Notes: a model not told the origin generated them from the letters alone. DNA of 21,308 bases from Ruminococcus callidus (GCF_020709055.1 NZ_JAJFCK010000040.1:1-21308), one strand, 5' to 3'; shown: positions 1-8,813, numbered from the stretch's first letter. Numbers and translations are program-made.

Positions 1-45
1 GCTCTTTCATTCCCTTGGCTTTCGCTCTCGTGCGACAGCTTTATT

Positions 46-74
46 ATTATATCACATCCATTCACCTTTGTCAA
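46..74 (-). promoter_or_regulatory. Sigma-A promoter firing out of the left edge
   Basis: On the minus strand a perfect TTGACA (69-74) and a perfect TATAAT (46-51) are separated by 17 bp. Transcription would leave the window to the left, so the gene served is not visible. The rest of 1-148 is AT-rich spacer in which I see no gene. Confidence 0.8.
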
Positions 75-148
75 GAAAATATATTTTAAGGTTTCTTAGC
101 CTTTTTTGTTTACTGTGCACAAAAGTGAGAGGCATCCATCCGCATAAT

Positions 149-190
149 CCAAAACGCCCGCAGAACCGTTCGATTCTGCGGGCGTTTTGG
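149..190 (-). terminator. Terminator of the argH-argF operon
   Basis: A perfect 17-bp inverted repeat (149-165 with 174-190) encloses an 8-nt loop. The GC-rich part of the stem (CGCCCGCAGAA) is bordered by AAAA and TTTT, so it can act as an intrinsic terminator in either direction. It lies 22 bp past the argF stop codon and would close the leftward arginine operon. It also insulates the leftward promoter at 46-74. Confidence 0.85.
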
Positions 191-212
191 AGTTCTCTTA
201 TTATATATCAGC

Positions 213-1118
213 TTATGCCATCAGCTTGACCATAACTGCCTTCTGTGCGTGCAGACGGTTCTCGGCCTCCTCAAAGATCTCGTTGGCATGTGCCTCGAAT
301 ACCTTTGTGGTGATCTCCTCTTCACGGTGTGCCGGCAGGCAGTGGAGCACCATGGCATCGGCGTGTGCCTGTGCCATAACGTCGTCGTTGATCTGATAGC
401 CGTGGAATGCCTTCCGGCGCTTCTCTGCTTCGCCCTCCTGACCCATGGAAGCCCATACATCTGTGATGACAACATCGGCATCCTTGGCAGCCTCCAGCGG
501 CTGGTTGGTCATCTGGAACTTGTCGCCGTACTGTACAGCGAAGTCCAGCACTTCCTTGTCCGGCTGGTAGTCATCCGGGCATGCGATGGAAACCGCCATG
601 CCGACTTTCAGGCAGCCGACAATGAGGGAGTTTGCCATGTTGTTGCCATCGCCGATGAAGCACATCTTCAGTCCGGCAAAATCAGTCTTGAATTCCCGAA
701 TGGTCATGAGGTCTGCGAGAATCTGGCACGGGTGGCAGAAGTCTGTCAGACCGTTGATGATCGGGATGGAGCCGTATTCTGCCAGATCCTCCACTTCCTT
801 CTGCTCGAAGGTGCGGATCATGATGCCGTCCAGATAGCGGGACAGAACCCGTGCGGTATCCTGTACCGGTTCGCCTCTGCCGATCTGGAGATCGTTTGCA
901 GACAGGAACAGGGGGTGGCCGCCCAGCTGGTACATACCGGTTTCAAAGGAAACACGGGTGCGGGTGGATGCCTTCTGGAAGATCATGCCCAGCGACTTGC
1001 CTTTCAGATGGGGATGCGGGATGCCGTGCTTCAGCTCGTACTTCAGCTGGTCGGCGAGATCCAGAATTTCGATGATCTCCTCGGTGCTCAGGTCGAGCAT
1101 TTTCAGTAAGTGTTTCAT
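213..1118 (-). CDS. argF: Ornithine carbamoyltransferase
   Basis: This cytoplasmic enzyme condenses ornithine with carbamoyl phosphate to citrulline, the sixth step of arginine synthesis. The 301-residue protein has the family's usual length. It carries the carbamoyl-phosphate site STRTR at 51-55, HPCQ at 129-132, the ornithine-side motif DVWASMGQE at 220-228 and HCLPAH at 259-264 with the catalytic Cys. These last two motifs separate it from aspartate carbamoyltransferase. The start follows GGAGGA with a 9-nt spacer, and the gene lies 18 bp after argD. It is the last gene of the arginine operon, just before a strong terminator. The presence of argJ, argB and argD upstream favours the biosynthetic role over catabolic ArcB. 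Confidence 0.97.
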   Translation of the reverse strand: MKHLLKMLDLSTEEIIEILDLADQLKYELKHGIPHPHLKGKSLGMIFQKASTRTRVSFETGMYQLGGHPLFLSANDLQIGRGEPVQDTARVLSRYLDGIMIRTFEQKEVEDLAEYGSIPIINGLTDFCHPCQILADLMTIREFKTDFAGLKMCFIGDGNNMANSLIVGCLKVGMAVSIACPDDYQPDKEVLDFAVQYGDKFQMTNQPLEAAKDADVVITDVWASMGQEGEAEKRRKAFHGYQINDDVMAQAHADAMVLHCLPAHREEEITTKVFEAHANEIFEEAENRLHAQKAVMVKLMA

Positions 1119-1136
1119 AGTCTTGTTTCCTCCATG

Positions 1137-2303
1137 TTATTTCGACAGAACGTCCGCCAGAATGGCAACGCCCTTTTCGATCTCCTCGTCTGTGATGGTC
1201 AGCGGCGGCAGCAGACGCACCTTGTCCTTTGCCGTCAGCACCAACAGCCCCTGCTCCAGCGCTGCGTTTGCCACATCAATGGCTTTCTTGTCCTTGAGGG
1301 CGATGCCCACCATAAGACCCAGACCGCTGACACCTGCCACACCGTCCAGCTTCGCCAGCTTCTCCCGCAGCAGCTTTGCCTTGCGCTGCACCTCGTCTAA
1401 GAAGCCCGGCGCAGTCACGGTGTTCAGCACTGCCAGACCGCCGGCACAGCAGACCGGATTGCCGCCGAATGTCGAGCCGTGTGAGCCTTTGTCCAGCACG
1501 TCGGCACACTTCTCATTGGCAAGGCATGCACCCATGGGCAGACCGCCGGCAATCCCCTTTGCCAGCGTGGTGACATCTGCCTTGTGTCCGAACTGCTCGC
1601 CGGCGAGGAACGTGCCCGTTCTGCCAACGCCGGTCTGCACCTCGTCCGCCATGACCAGAATGTCCCTGACGGCGCACTTCTCGAATACGGCGTCCACAAA
1701 TGCCTGCTCCAGTGCGTTCACACCGCCCTCACCCTGGATATACTCCAGCATCACGGCACAAACGGTGTCGTCCAGTTTTGCCTCCAGATCGGCGATGTCG
1801 TTGGCAACCACGTAGTCGAATCCCTCCACGAACGGAAAGAAATAGTTGTGGAACACGTCCTGACCGGTGGCGGACAGGGTGCACAGGGTTCTGCCGTGGA
1901 ACGAGTTTACCAGCGTCAGGATCTTGTGTCTGCCCTTGCCGTACTTGTCGAAGCTGTACTTCCGTGCCAGCTTGATGGCGCACTCGTTTGCCTCTGCGCC
2001 GCTGTTGCAGAAGAATACCTTTTCATAGCCGGTAGTCTGGCAGAGCTTCTGGGCGAAGTCTGCCTGTACCTTGGTGTAGTAGAGGTTGGAGGTGTGCTGC
2101 ATGGTTCTGACCTGCTTGCAGACCGCCTCTGTCCACGCCTCATTGCAGTAGCCCAGCGAAGTGGTGCCGATGCCGCTGCCGAAGTCGATGTAGGTTTTTC
2201 CGGTCTCATCGGCGCAGGACTCCCCTGCACCGTGGTCGATGACTACCGGAAACCGTCCGTATGTTCCCATGACGGACTGGTTCATTTGCTCTTGTGTTGT
2301 CAT
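1137..2303 (-). CDS. argD: Acetylornithine aminotransferase
   Basis: This PLP enzyme moves an amino group from glutamate to N-acetylglutamate semialdehyde, giving N-acetylornithine. It is a class III aminotransferase: NSGAEANE binds the cofactor phosphate, ADEVQTG holds the Asp that contacts the pyridine ring, and the Lys in LAKGIAGGLP forms the Schiff base (residues 102-109, 221-227 and 251, counted from an ATG at 2309). Two ATGs lie six bases apart. The AGGAGG at 2312-2317 is only 2 nt from the first but 8 nt from the second, so I place the start at 2303, giving 388 residues. The gene lies 29 bp after argB and 18 bp before argF. It might also serve as succinyldiaminopimelate aminotransferase, as many ArgD proteins do. 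Confidence 0.95.
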   Translation of the reverse strand: MTTQEQMNQSVMGTYGRFPVVIDHGAGESCADETGKTYIDFGSGIGTTSLGYCNEAWTEAVCKQVRTMQHTSNLYYTKVQADFAQKLCQTTGYEKVFFCNSGAEANECAIKLARKYSFDKYGKGRHKILTLVNSFHGRTLCTLSATGQDVFHNYFFPFVEGFDYVVANDIADLEAKLDDTVCAVMLEYIQGEGGVNALEQAFVDAVFEKCAVRDILVMADEVQTGVGRTGTFLAGEQFGHKADVTTLAKGIAGGLPMGACLANEKCADVLDKGSHGSTFGGNPVCCAGGLAVLNTVTAPGFLDEVQRKAKLLREKLAKLDGVAGVSGLGLMVGIALKDKKAIDVANAALEQGLLVLTAKDKVRLLPPLTITDEEIEKGVAILADVLSK

Positions 2304-2332
2304 TGTCATGACCTCCTATTGGATCAGCCGGA

Positions 2333-3199
2333 TTACCGGAACTGGGTACCGATGCCCTCGTTGGACAGGGTTTCGATGAGGATGGAGTGGGGCACTCTGC
2401 CGTCGATGATCGCCGTCTTTTTCACGCCGCGGCGCACAGCCTCCACGCAGCAGTCGATCTTCGGGATCATGCCGCCGGAAATGATGCCCTTGCGCTTGAG
2501 GAACGGCACTTCGCTGACGTTGACAAAGGGAATCAGCGTGGACGGATCCTCCTTGTTCCGGAGCAGTCCGGCAATGTCCGTCATCAGGATCAGGTTCTCC
2601 GCACGCAGCTGTGCGGCGATGCGTGCCGCAGCGGTGTCTGCATTGACGTTGTACGCCTGTCCGAACTCATCGGTCGCCACGGTAGCAATGACCGGAATAT
2701 AGCCGTTGTTCAGGGCATCCAGAATGGGCTGCTCGTTGACCTTGGTGATATCGCCCACATAGCCCAGATCTTCGCCGTTGGGGCCGAGCTTCCGCTCTGC
2801 CAGCAGCATCTGTCCGTCGATACCGCACAGACCCAGTGCCTTGCCGTGGGTATGCGTTAGCAGGCTGACCAGCTCCTTGTTCACCTTGCCGGAGAGCACC
2901 ATTTTGACTACGTCCACCGCAGCCTCGTCTGTATAGCGCAGTCCGCCGATGAACTTGGACTCGATGTTCAGACGCTTCAGCATGTCGCTGATCTCCGGCC
3001 CGCCGCCGTGCACCAGCACGACCTTGACACCCACCAGAGACAGCAGCACAATATCGTCCATGACTGCCTGCTTCAGCGCCTTGTCGGTCATGGCGTTTCC
3101 GCCGTACTTGACCACCAGAATTTTGTTGTTGTATTTCTGAATGTACGGCAGAGCATCCACCAGCACCTGTGCCCGCACATTGTTATGAATTTCTCCCAT
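2333..3199 (-). CDS. argB: Acetylglutamate kinase
   Basis: ArgB phosphorylates N-acetylglutamate with ATP, the second step of the pathway. The 288-residue protein has the amino-acid-kinase fold signatures VVKYGGNAM near 29-37 (with the catalytic Lys31) and VLVHGGGPEI at 61-70. About 28 residues precede the kinase core and include ALPYIQKYNNK, resembling the N-terminal helix that lets arginine-sensitive kinases form hexamers. Feedback inhibition by arginine is therefore likely. That is an inference, but it fits a cyclic pathway with ArgJ. The gene lies 17 bp after argJ, with a GAGAGGA ribosome site ahead of its ATG. Confidence 0.96.
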   Translation of the reverse strand: MGEIHNNVRAQVLVDALPYIQKYNNKILVVKYGGNAMTDKALKQAVMDDIVLLSLVGVKVVLVHGGGPEISDMLKRLNIESKFIGGLRYTDEAAVDVVKMVLSGKVNKELVSLLTHTHGKALGLCGIDGQMLLAERKLGPNGEDLGYVGDITKVNEQPILDALNNGYIPVIATVATDEFGQAYNVNADTAAARIAAQLRAENLILMTDIAGLLRNKEDPSTLIPFVNVSEVPFLKRKGIISGGMIPKIDCCVEAVRRGVKKTAIIDGRVPHSILIETLSNEGIGTQFR

Positions 3200-3216
3200 T
3201 TTCTCGAAGTCCTCTC

Positions 3217-4470
3217 TTAGGAACGATAGTCCCCGTTGATTTTCACATAGTCATAGGTCAGGTCGCAGCCCCATGCGGTAGCAGAAACCGGCCCGTCCCC
3301 GATGGAAACCAGAATCTGAATCTCGTCCTCCAGCAGCACGGTCTTGGCAACGTCCTCGGAGAAGTCGATGCCTGCGCCGTTCTTGCAGACGTCCACCGAG
3401 CCGGCACGGGATGCCAGCGTCACAGCCACTTGACTGATGTCAAATTCTGCCGGTGCGTACCCCACTGCACACAGCACCCGTCCCCAGTTGGCATCCGAGC
3501 CGAACATCGCACACTTCAGCAGCGGCGAGCATACCACGCTCTTTGCCACGGCAATGGCGGTATCCAGATCGGCTGCGCCGGAGACCTTGCACTCCAGCAG
3601 CTTGGTAGCGCCCTCGCCGTCATATGCCAGCATTCTGGTCAGGTTCATCATAACGCAGTACAGCGCCTCCCGGAATGTCCAGTACTCCGCCGAATCCACA
3701 GCGATCTCCGGATTTCCGGCGTGGCCGGATGCCATGAGCAGACAGGTATCGTTGGTGGACTGGTCGCCGTCCACGGACAGGCAGTTATATGTCACCTTAA
3801 CCACGTCAGACAGTGCCTTTTGCAGCAGCTCCGGCGAGATGGCTGCATCTGTGGTGATGCAGTTCAGCGTGGTCGCCATGTTGGGGTGGATCATGCCGCT
3901 GCCCTTTGCCATGCCGCCCAGACGGCAGGTCACGCCGCCCAGCGAAAATTCCACGGCGATTTCCTTGGCGAACGTGTCTGTGGTCATGATTGCCACAGCT
4001 GCCTCGTGTGCGCCCGCCGGACTTGCCTCCAGCTGTTTGCACAGCGCCGGCAGTGCCGCCTGAATCGGCTCCAGCGGCAGAATCTGCCCGATGACACCGG
4101 TGGACATGACCAGCACATCCTCCGGCTTCACGCCCAGTTCCTGAGCGGTGAGGTCACACATAGCCTCTGCCTTTCCCTCGCCGTCTGCGTTGCAGGTGTT
4201 GGCGTTCTTGGAGTTTGCCACAACGGCGATTGCTCTGCCGCAGGTGGCTTTCAGGTGCTTCTTCATCACCAGCACCGGTGCGCCCTTGACCTTGTTCTGG
4301 GTGTAGACGGCTGCCGCATTGCACAGGGTATCTGCGGCGACCACCATGAGGTCATTCTTCTTTTCCGGATTCTCCTTGATGCCGCAGTACACACCGCCGG
4401 CACGGAATCCTTTTGCGGCACAAACGCCGCCATCCACGAAGGCAAAGCCTTCCATTGCTACTTTTTCCAT
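3217..4470 (-). CDS. argJ: Bifunctional ornithine acetyltransferase / N-acetylglutamate synthase
   Basis: ArgJ moves the acetyl group from N-acetylornithine to glutamate, and bifunctional members also make N-acetylglutamate from acetyl-CoA. The precursor cuts itself into alpha and beta chains. The cleavage motif is visible as KGSGMIHPNMAT, with Thr200 becoming the beta-chain nucleophile after Ala199. An in-frame ATG exists further upstream at 4542, but it overlaps an inserted repeat element and has no ribosome site. The ATG at 4470 follows AGAGGAG at good distance and gives 417 residues, close to the usual 400-410. No separate argA or argE is seen here, which fits acetyl recycling. A 172-bp inverted-repeat element separates it from argC, yet both remain co-directional. 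Confidence 0.95.
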   Translation of the reverse strand: MEKVAMEGFAFVDGGVCAAKGFRAGGVYCGIKENPEKKNDLMVVAADTLCNAAAVYTQNKVKGAPVLVMKKHLKATCGRAIAVVANSKNANTCNADGEGKAEAMCDLTAQELGVKPEDVLVMSTGVIGQILPLEPIQAALPALCKQLEASPAGAHEAAVAIMTTDTFAKEIAVEFSLGGVTCRLGGMAKGSGMIHPNMATTLNCITTDAAISPELLQKALSDVVKVTYNCLSVDGDQSTNDTCLLMASGHAGNPEIAVDSAEYWTFREALYCVMMNLTRMLAYDGEGATKLLECKVSGAADLDTAIAVAKSVVCSPLLKCAMFGSDANWGRVLCAVGYAPAEFDISQVAVTLASRAGSVDVCKNGAGIDFSEDVAKTVLLEDEIQILVSIGDGPVSATAWGCDLTYDYVKINGDYRS

Positions 4471-4529
4471 GAGGTATAACTCCTCTCTGATTGAGTTCGA
4501 TTGATTCTCGGGGCAATGCCCTCTGTTAT

Positions 4530-4701
4530 GGCAATACCGCACAAAGCTTGTGCGTAAGATGCGTAGTCGGATTTTTCGACAGATTGCACAGAAATTCCGC
4601 AGGCATACTGCCGTATGTCAAGGGATTTCTGTGCAGTATGACGGAAAATCAGCAAGCAGATTGCGTGCAAAGCCGCCAGGCGGGCTTTGTGCGGTGTTGC
4701 C
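4530..4701 (-). mobile_element. Short inverted-repeat element E, inside the arg operon
   Basis: The ends are an 18-bp inverted repeat with one mismatch (GGCAATACCGCACAAAGC at the left). The element is flanked on both sides by TTAT (4526-4529 and 4702-4705), consistent with a target duplication of TTA or TTAT. It is 172 bp and has no coding capacity, like a MITE. The centre holds an 11-bp perfect stem (4585-4595 with 4625-4635). Read on the minus strand, this encloses the same CTTG / CCTGCG internal loop found in the elements at 9160, 9873, 15801 and 18604. It begins 11 bp past the argC stop and ends 59 bp before argJ. Confidence 0.75.
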
Positions 4702-4712
4702 TTATATTTTGA

Positions 4713-5660
4713 TTACAGCAAACCCACGGTTTCGTCCAGTCCCAGCATAATATTCATGCACTGTACGGCTGCGCCGGAAGCGCCCTTGCCCAGATTGTCC
4801 AGACGGGAGCACAGGAGAATCTGCTCGGCATCGCCGAACACGAAAATTTCCATCTGGTTGGTGTCCCGCAGGTCGTTGCAGCTCAGCTTGGTGGCGGTCA
4901 TCTCTGCCGGTGTTTTCAGGGGCTGCACGTGCACGAAGTTGGAACCCTCGTAGTGGCGTTCCAGCATCTCCTGCACCCGCTCCGGTTCCAGCTGGAAGCC
5001 GGAGACTGCCGCCTGAACGGGCACGCATACCACCATGCCGTTATAGTAATCGTCTACAATAGGGGTAAACATGGGCTTTTTCTCCAGACCGGAGATCTTC
5101 TGCATCTCCGGCAGGTGCTTGTGGTTGTTCGCCAGACCGTAGAAGCGGGGGCTGTACAGCTCCGGCGCACGGTCGGGGGATTCGATCTCGGCGATCATCT
5201 TCTTGCCGCCGCCGCTGTAACCGGACATGGCGAAGCACTGCACCGGATAGTCCCTGGGCAGGAGTCCGCTGTGCACCATGGGATACACCAGCGAAGCGAA
5301 GCCGCTGGCATAACAGCCCGGCACTGCCACACGCTTAGAAGTGCGGATCTTCTCCCGATGTTCCGGCGACAGCTCCGGAAAGCCGTATGCCCAATCCGGA
5401 TTGGTGCGGTGCGCCGTGGAAGCGTCGATGATGCGCACATCGGCATCCCCTGCCAGTGCCACAGCTTCTCTTGCGGCATCGTCCGGCAGGCACAGGAATG
5501 TCACATCGCTCTCCAGAATGGCAGCACGTCTTGCCTCCGGATCCTTTCGGTTCTCCTCGGTCAGGGTAATCATGGACAGATCCTTCCGGTCTGCCAGACG
5601 CTCGTGGATACGCAGACCGGTAGTGCCGGCCTGTCCGTCAATAAATACTTTTACAGCCAT
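4713..5660 (-). CDS. argC: N-acetyl-gamma-glutamyl-phosphate reductase (short, type 2 form)
   Basis: ArgC reduces N-acetylglutamyl phosphate to the semialdehyde with NADPH, the third step. The 315-residue protein opens with KVFIDGQAGTTGLRI, the nucleotide-binding loop typical of the shorter, less common ArgC type rather than the ~345-residue form. The catalytic Cys116 sits in VAVPGCYASG. The start has a GAGGATGA ribosome site upstream and lies 21 bp after a small membrane-protein gene. The stop at 4713-4715 is followed 7 bp later by the TTAT flank of an inverted-repeat element that separates argC from argJ. Confidence 0.95.
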   Translation of the reverse strand: MAVKVFIDGQAGTTGLRIHERLADRKDLSMITLTEENRKDPEARRAAILESDVTFLCLPDDAAREAVALAGDADVRIIDASTAHRTNPDWAYGFPELSPEHREKIRTSKRVAVPGCYASGFASLVYPMVHSGLLPRDYPVQCFAMSGYSGGGKKMIAEIESPDRAPELYSPRFYGLANNHKHLPEMQKISGLEKKPMFTPIVDDYYNGMVVCVPVQAAVSGFQLEPERVQEMLERHYEGSNFVHVQPLKTPAEMTATKLSCNDLRDTNQMEIFVFGDAEQILLCSRLDNLGKGASGAAVQCMNIMLGLDETVGLL

Positions 5661-5681
5661 TTTTCACTCATCCTCATACAA

Positions 5682-5864
5682 TCATTCCCGTGGGCATTTC
5701 CACAGGCTAAAGGCACAGGTCAGCACGACGATTGCAATCGCCCAGATGCGGGATACCGTCATTCCCAGATTCAGCACCAATCCCAACAGGATCTCTCCGC
5801 CGATCCAGAGCAGAACCGCCACGGCACACAGCGCCACGATAAATTTCAGCTGCCGTTTTTTCAT
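5682..5864 (-). CDS. Small two-helix membrane protein in the arg operon
   Basis: The 60-residue product starts at an ATG whose last two bases are shared with the argH stop codon (ATGA, 5861-5864), a classic translational-coupling arrangement. It has a basic start (MKKRQLKF), a hydrophobic segment at about residues 8-32 and a second one at about 38-54, ending KCPRE. It therefore probably inserts as a two-helix hairpin with both ends in the cytoplasm. I do not recognise a family. The tight position between argH and argC suggests co-expression with the arginine enzymes, but any role in transport or enzyme docking would be a guess. Confidence 0.7.
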   Translation of the reverse strand: MKKRQLKFIVALCAVAVLLWIGGEILLGLVLNLGMTVSRIWAIAIVVLTCAFSLWKCPRE

Positions 5865-7237
5865 GCCAGCTCCAGCTTCGCCTTTACCAGCTTCAGCTGT
5901 TCTGCCACAGCCTTCGGCGACGGACCGCCCTGGGACACTCTGCCACGCACGCAGGTTTCCAGACTGATGGCGTCGTAGACATCCTCGGTGAACAGCGGTG
6001 TCATCTTCTGATATTCCTCCAACGGCAGGGTTTCCAGTGTCAGTCCCCTGGAAATGCACTCTGCCACCAGCGTGCCGGAGATCTTATAGGCATCCCGGAA
6101 CGGCATACCCTTCTTGACCAGATAGTCGGCGCAGTCGGTGGCGTTGATGAAGCCCCTGGCTGCGGCGGCACGCATATTCTCCTTGTTGACACGCATGGTT
6201 TCCAGCATGGGGATGACGGTTTCCAGACACAGCTTCACGTTGTCCACAGCGTCGAAAATTGCCTCCTTGTCCTCCTGCATGTCCTTGTTGTATGCCAGCG
6301 GCAGACCCTTCATCATGGTCAGCAGTGTCTGGAGATCGCCATAGACACGGGCGGTCTTGCCGCGGATCAGCTCGGTGATATCCGGATTCTTCTTCTGGGG
6401 CATGATGGACGAACCGGTTGCGAACGCATCGTCCAGCTCAATGAACTTGAACTCCCACGAGCACCACAGGATCACTTCCTCCGAGAAACGGGAGAGGTGC
6501 ATCATGATGATGGAGAGGGTATCTGCCAGTTCAATGCAGTAGTCCCGGTCGGAAACGCCGTCCAGACTGTTTGCCATGGGCGCATCGAAGCCCAGCAGGG
6601 ATGCGGTCTCCTCCCGGTCGATGTGGTAGGTTGTGCCGGCCAGCGCACCGCTGCCCAGCGGGCACTCGTTCATGCGCTTTGCGGTGTCGTCCAGTCTGCC
6701 CAGGTCACGGAGCAGCATCTGCACGTATGCCAGCAGGTGATGTGCAAAGGTCACCGGCTGCGCACGCTGCAAGTGGGTATAGCCCGGCATCACGGTTTCG
6801 GTGTGCTGTTCTGCGGTGCGCACCAGTGCCACGGCAAACCGGTGCACCAGACTCCGCACCTCGGCGATCTCATCCCGCAGATACAGGCGCAGATCCAGCG
6901 CCACCTGATCGTTTCTGGAGCGGGAGGTGTGCAGGCGCTTCCCCACATCGCCGTAGCGCTTGGTCAGCTCTGCCTCCACGAACATGTGAATATCCTCGGC
7001 GTTGGGGTCAAACTCCAGCTTGCCGCTATCCAGATCTGCCAGAATCTCTTTCAGCCCCTGAATGATGAGGCTGCTGTCCTCCTTGGAAATAATGCCGCAG
7101 TCACCCAGCATCGTGGCGTGGGCAATGCTGCCCTGAATGTCATGACGGTACATCCGTGCGTCAAATGCGATGGAGGAGTTGAAGGCGTTCACGCCCGCAT
7201 CGATCTCCTTGGAAAATCTTCCTGCCCAAAGTGCCAT
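5861..7237 (-). CDS. argH: Argininosuccinate lyase
   Basis: ArgH splits argininosuccinate into arginine and fumarate, the last pathway step. The 458-residue protein has the usual family length. It shows TSRSRNDQ at 104-111, the HLQRAQP region with catalytic His155, and the fumarase/aspartase superfamily signature GSSIMPQKKNP at 275-285, on the mobile loop bearing the catalytic Ser. The start has an AAAGGA ribosome site 9 nt upstream. It heads the operon argH, small membrane protein, argC, argJ, argB, argD, argF. It is separated from argG by 340 bp holding a terminator and a repeat, so it is probably transcribed independently. Confidence 0.97.
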   Translation of the reverse strand: MALWAGRFSKEIDAGVNAFNSSIAFDARMYRHDIQGSIAHATMLGDCGIISKEDSSLIIQGLKEILADLDSGKLEFDPNAEDIHMFVEAELTKRYGDVGKRLHTSRSRNDQVALDLRLYLRDEIAEVRSLVHRFAVALVRTAEQHTETVMPGYTHLQRAQPVTFAHHLLAYVQMLLRDLGRLDDTAKRMNECPLGSGALAGTTYHIDREETASLLGFDAPMANSLDGVSDRDYCIELADTLSIIMMHLSRFSEEVILWCSWEFKFIELDDAFATGSSIMPQKKNPDITELIRGKTARVYGDLQTLLTMMKGLPLAYNKDMQEDKEAIFDAVDNVKLCLETVIPMLETMRVNKENMRAAAARGFINATDCADYLVKKGMPFRDAYKISGTLVAECISRGLTLETLPLEEYQKMTPLFTEDVYDAISLETCVRGRVSQGGPSPKAVAEQLKLVKAKLELA

Positions 7238-7260
7238 ATCAAAACGTCCTTTCGTTCAAG

Positions 7261-7290
7261 ATTATGAATTCTCTTCAAAAAACATGTCCC
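7261..7290 (-). promoter_or_regulatory. Possible argH promoter
   Basis: On the minus strand GGGACA (7285-7290) and CATAAT (7261-7266) lie 18 bp apart, about 24 bp before the argH start. Both hexamers are imperfect. The -10 overlaps a TGAAGAGAATTCA palindrome that resembles an ArgR half-site pair but is one base short of the usual 14-bp core. This is offered because argH lies past the argG terminator and needs its own start. Confidence 0.3.
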
Positions 7291-7323
7291 TGCCATGTTG
7301 TGCCTTTCAAGACCTGCCAATTA

Positions 7324-7445
7324 GGCTCCCCTGAAAGGGGAGCTGGCAAGCCGCAGGCTTGACTGAGGGGTTCTTCTGCAAAATCCAGCACACAAAGGAA
7401 CCCCTCCGAGCGGCTTCGCCGCCCACCTCCCCTTTCAGGGGAGGC
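7324..7445. mobile_element. Short palindromic element F between argH and argG
   Basis: The element is 122 bp with 19-bp terminal inverted repeats (GGCTCCCCTGAAAGGGGAG at the left, one mismatch to the right end). It is flanked by TTA on each side (7321-7323 and 7446-7448). Inside, GAGGGGTTC and GAACCCCTC form a second inverted pair. No protein is encoded. The end sequence is unrelated to the other five elements of this window, but the TTA target is the same. Similar CCCCTGAAAGGGG palindromes are, from general knowledge, frequent in Ruminococcaceae genomes. Confidence 0.65.
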
Positions 7446-7484
7446 TTATTTCCAACAAAAATTCACTGTGTTCAAGAAACGGAA

Positions 7485-7513
7485 AAGAGGCGACCAGAAA
7501 ACAGCCGCCTCTT
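7485..7513 (-). terminator. argG terminator
   Basis: An 8-bp stem AAGAGGCG / CGCCTCTT (7485-7492 with 7506-7513) encloses a 13-nt loop. Read on the minus strand it is followed by a T-rich run (TTCCGTTTCTTG). It lies about 65 bp downstream of the argG stop and separates argG from argH. Confidence 0.65.
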
Positions 7514-7577
7514 CCTCACCGGCAGGAGAACCGGTATTCAGGGGAATCACCGCAGTGTTCCCTTATTTTTGCAAAGC

Positions 7578-8813
7578 TTACTTGCCACGCTTCTGATCCA
7601 GTACAGCCTTTACGTGGATCGGCAGACCGAACAGGTTGATGAAGCCCTCTGCATCCTTCTGGTTGTAAACGTCTTCTGCGTCGAAGGTTGCAACCTCTTC
7701 ATCGTACAGAGTGTACGGAGAAGTTACGCCAGCATTGATGATGTTGCCCTTGTACAGCTTCAGCTTGACATCACCGGTAACGGTCTTCTGTGTCTCAGTT
7801 ACGAATGCAGACAGTGCTTCCCGCAGCGGGGTGTACCACTGGCCGTTGTATACGATATCGGCAAACTTGATGCTCAGATACTGCTTGGTTCTTGCGGTTT
7901 CCTTATCCAGGGTGATGGTCTCCAGAACATCGTGCGCATGGTACAGGATGGTGCCGCCCGGAGTTTCATAAACGCCTCTGGACTTCATGCCGACCAGACG
8001 GTTCTCTACCAGATCAGCCAGACCGATGCCGTTTGCGCCGCCCAGCTCGTTCAGCTTTTCTACCAGTTCTACAGCACCCATTTCCTTGCCGTCGATAGCA
8101 GTCGGGATACCCTTTTCGAAGTGGATGGTCACATAAGTGGGCTTGTCCGGAGCCTGAAGCGGAGAAACACCCAGTTCCAGGAAGCCTTCCTTCTCATACT
8201 GCGGCTCGTTTGCCGGATCTTCCAGATCCAGACCTTCGTGGGACAGATGCCACAGGTTCTTATCCTTGGAGTAGTTGGTTTCACGGTTGATCTTCAGCGG
8301 AATGTTGTGAGCCTCTGCATAGTCGATCTCTTCGTCACGGCTCTTGATGGTCCATTCTCTCCACGGAGCGATGATTGCCATATCCGGAGCGTATGCCTTG
8401 ATTGCCAGCTCGAAACGAACCTGATCGTTGCCCTTGCCGGTTGCGCCGTGGCAGATGGCATCTGCGCCCTCTTCCAGAGCGATTCTTGCCAGTTCCTTAC
8501 CGATGATCGGACGAGCGAAAGAGGTACCCAGCAGGTAGCGGTTCTCGTAAACTGCGCCAGCCTGTACGGTGGGGAAAATGTAGTCCTCAACGAAGGTCTT
8601 CTTCAGATCCAGAATGATCAGCTTGGAAGCGCCGGTCTTGATTGCCTTTTCTTCCAGACCGTCCAGCTCTGTACCCTGTCCTACGTCTGCGGAAACTGCG
8701 ATAACTTCGCAGTTATTGTAATTTTCCTTCAGCCACGGAATGATGATCGAAGTATCCAGACCGCCGGAATATGCCAGAACAACCTTTTTAATATCCTTTT
8801 TTGCCTTAGCCAT
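7578..8813 (-). CDS. argG: Argininosuccinate synthase
   Basis: ArgG joins citrulline and aspartate with ATP to give argininosuccinate, using the adenylation fold of the N-type ATP pyrophosphatases. The PP-loop AYSGGLDTS is at residues 14-22, followed by [12 protein letters not shown], conserved in the family. An in-frame ATG lies 15 bp upstream at 8828, but it has no ribosome site. The ATG at 8813 has GGAGGA 7 nt ahead and gives 411 residues, matching the usual 400-410. The gene has its own consensus promoter, a candidate ArgR operator and a terminator, so it forms a single-gene unit just ahead of the remaining arg operon. Confidence 0.97.
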   Translation of the reverse strand: MAKAKKDIKKVVLAYSGGLDTSIIIPWLKENYNNCEVIAVSADVGQGTELDGLEEKAIKTGASKLIILDLKKTFVEDYIFPTVQAGAVYENRYLLGTSFARPIIGKELARIALEEGADAICHGATGKGNDQVRFELAIKAYAPDMAIIAPWREWTIKSRDEEIDYAEAHNIPLKINRETNYSKDKNLWHLSHEGLDLEDPANEPQYEKEGFLELGVSPLQAPDKPTYVTIHFEKGIPTAIDGKEMGAVELVEKLNELGGANGIGLADLVENRLVGMKSRGVYETPGGTILYHAHDVLETITLDKETARTKQYLSIKFADIVYNGQWYTPLREALSAFVTETQKTVTGDVKLKLYKGNIINAGVTSPYTLYDEEVATFDAEDVYNQKDAEGFINLFGLPIHVKAVLDQKRGK

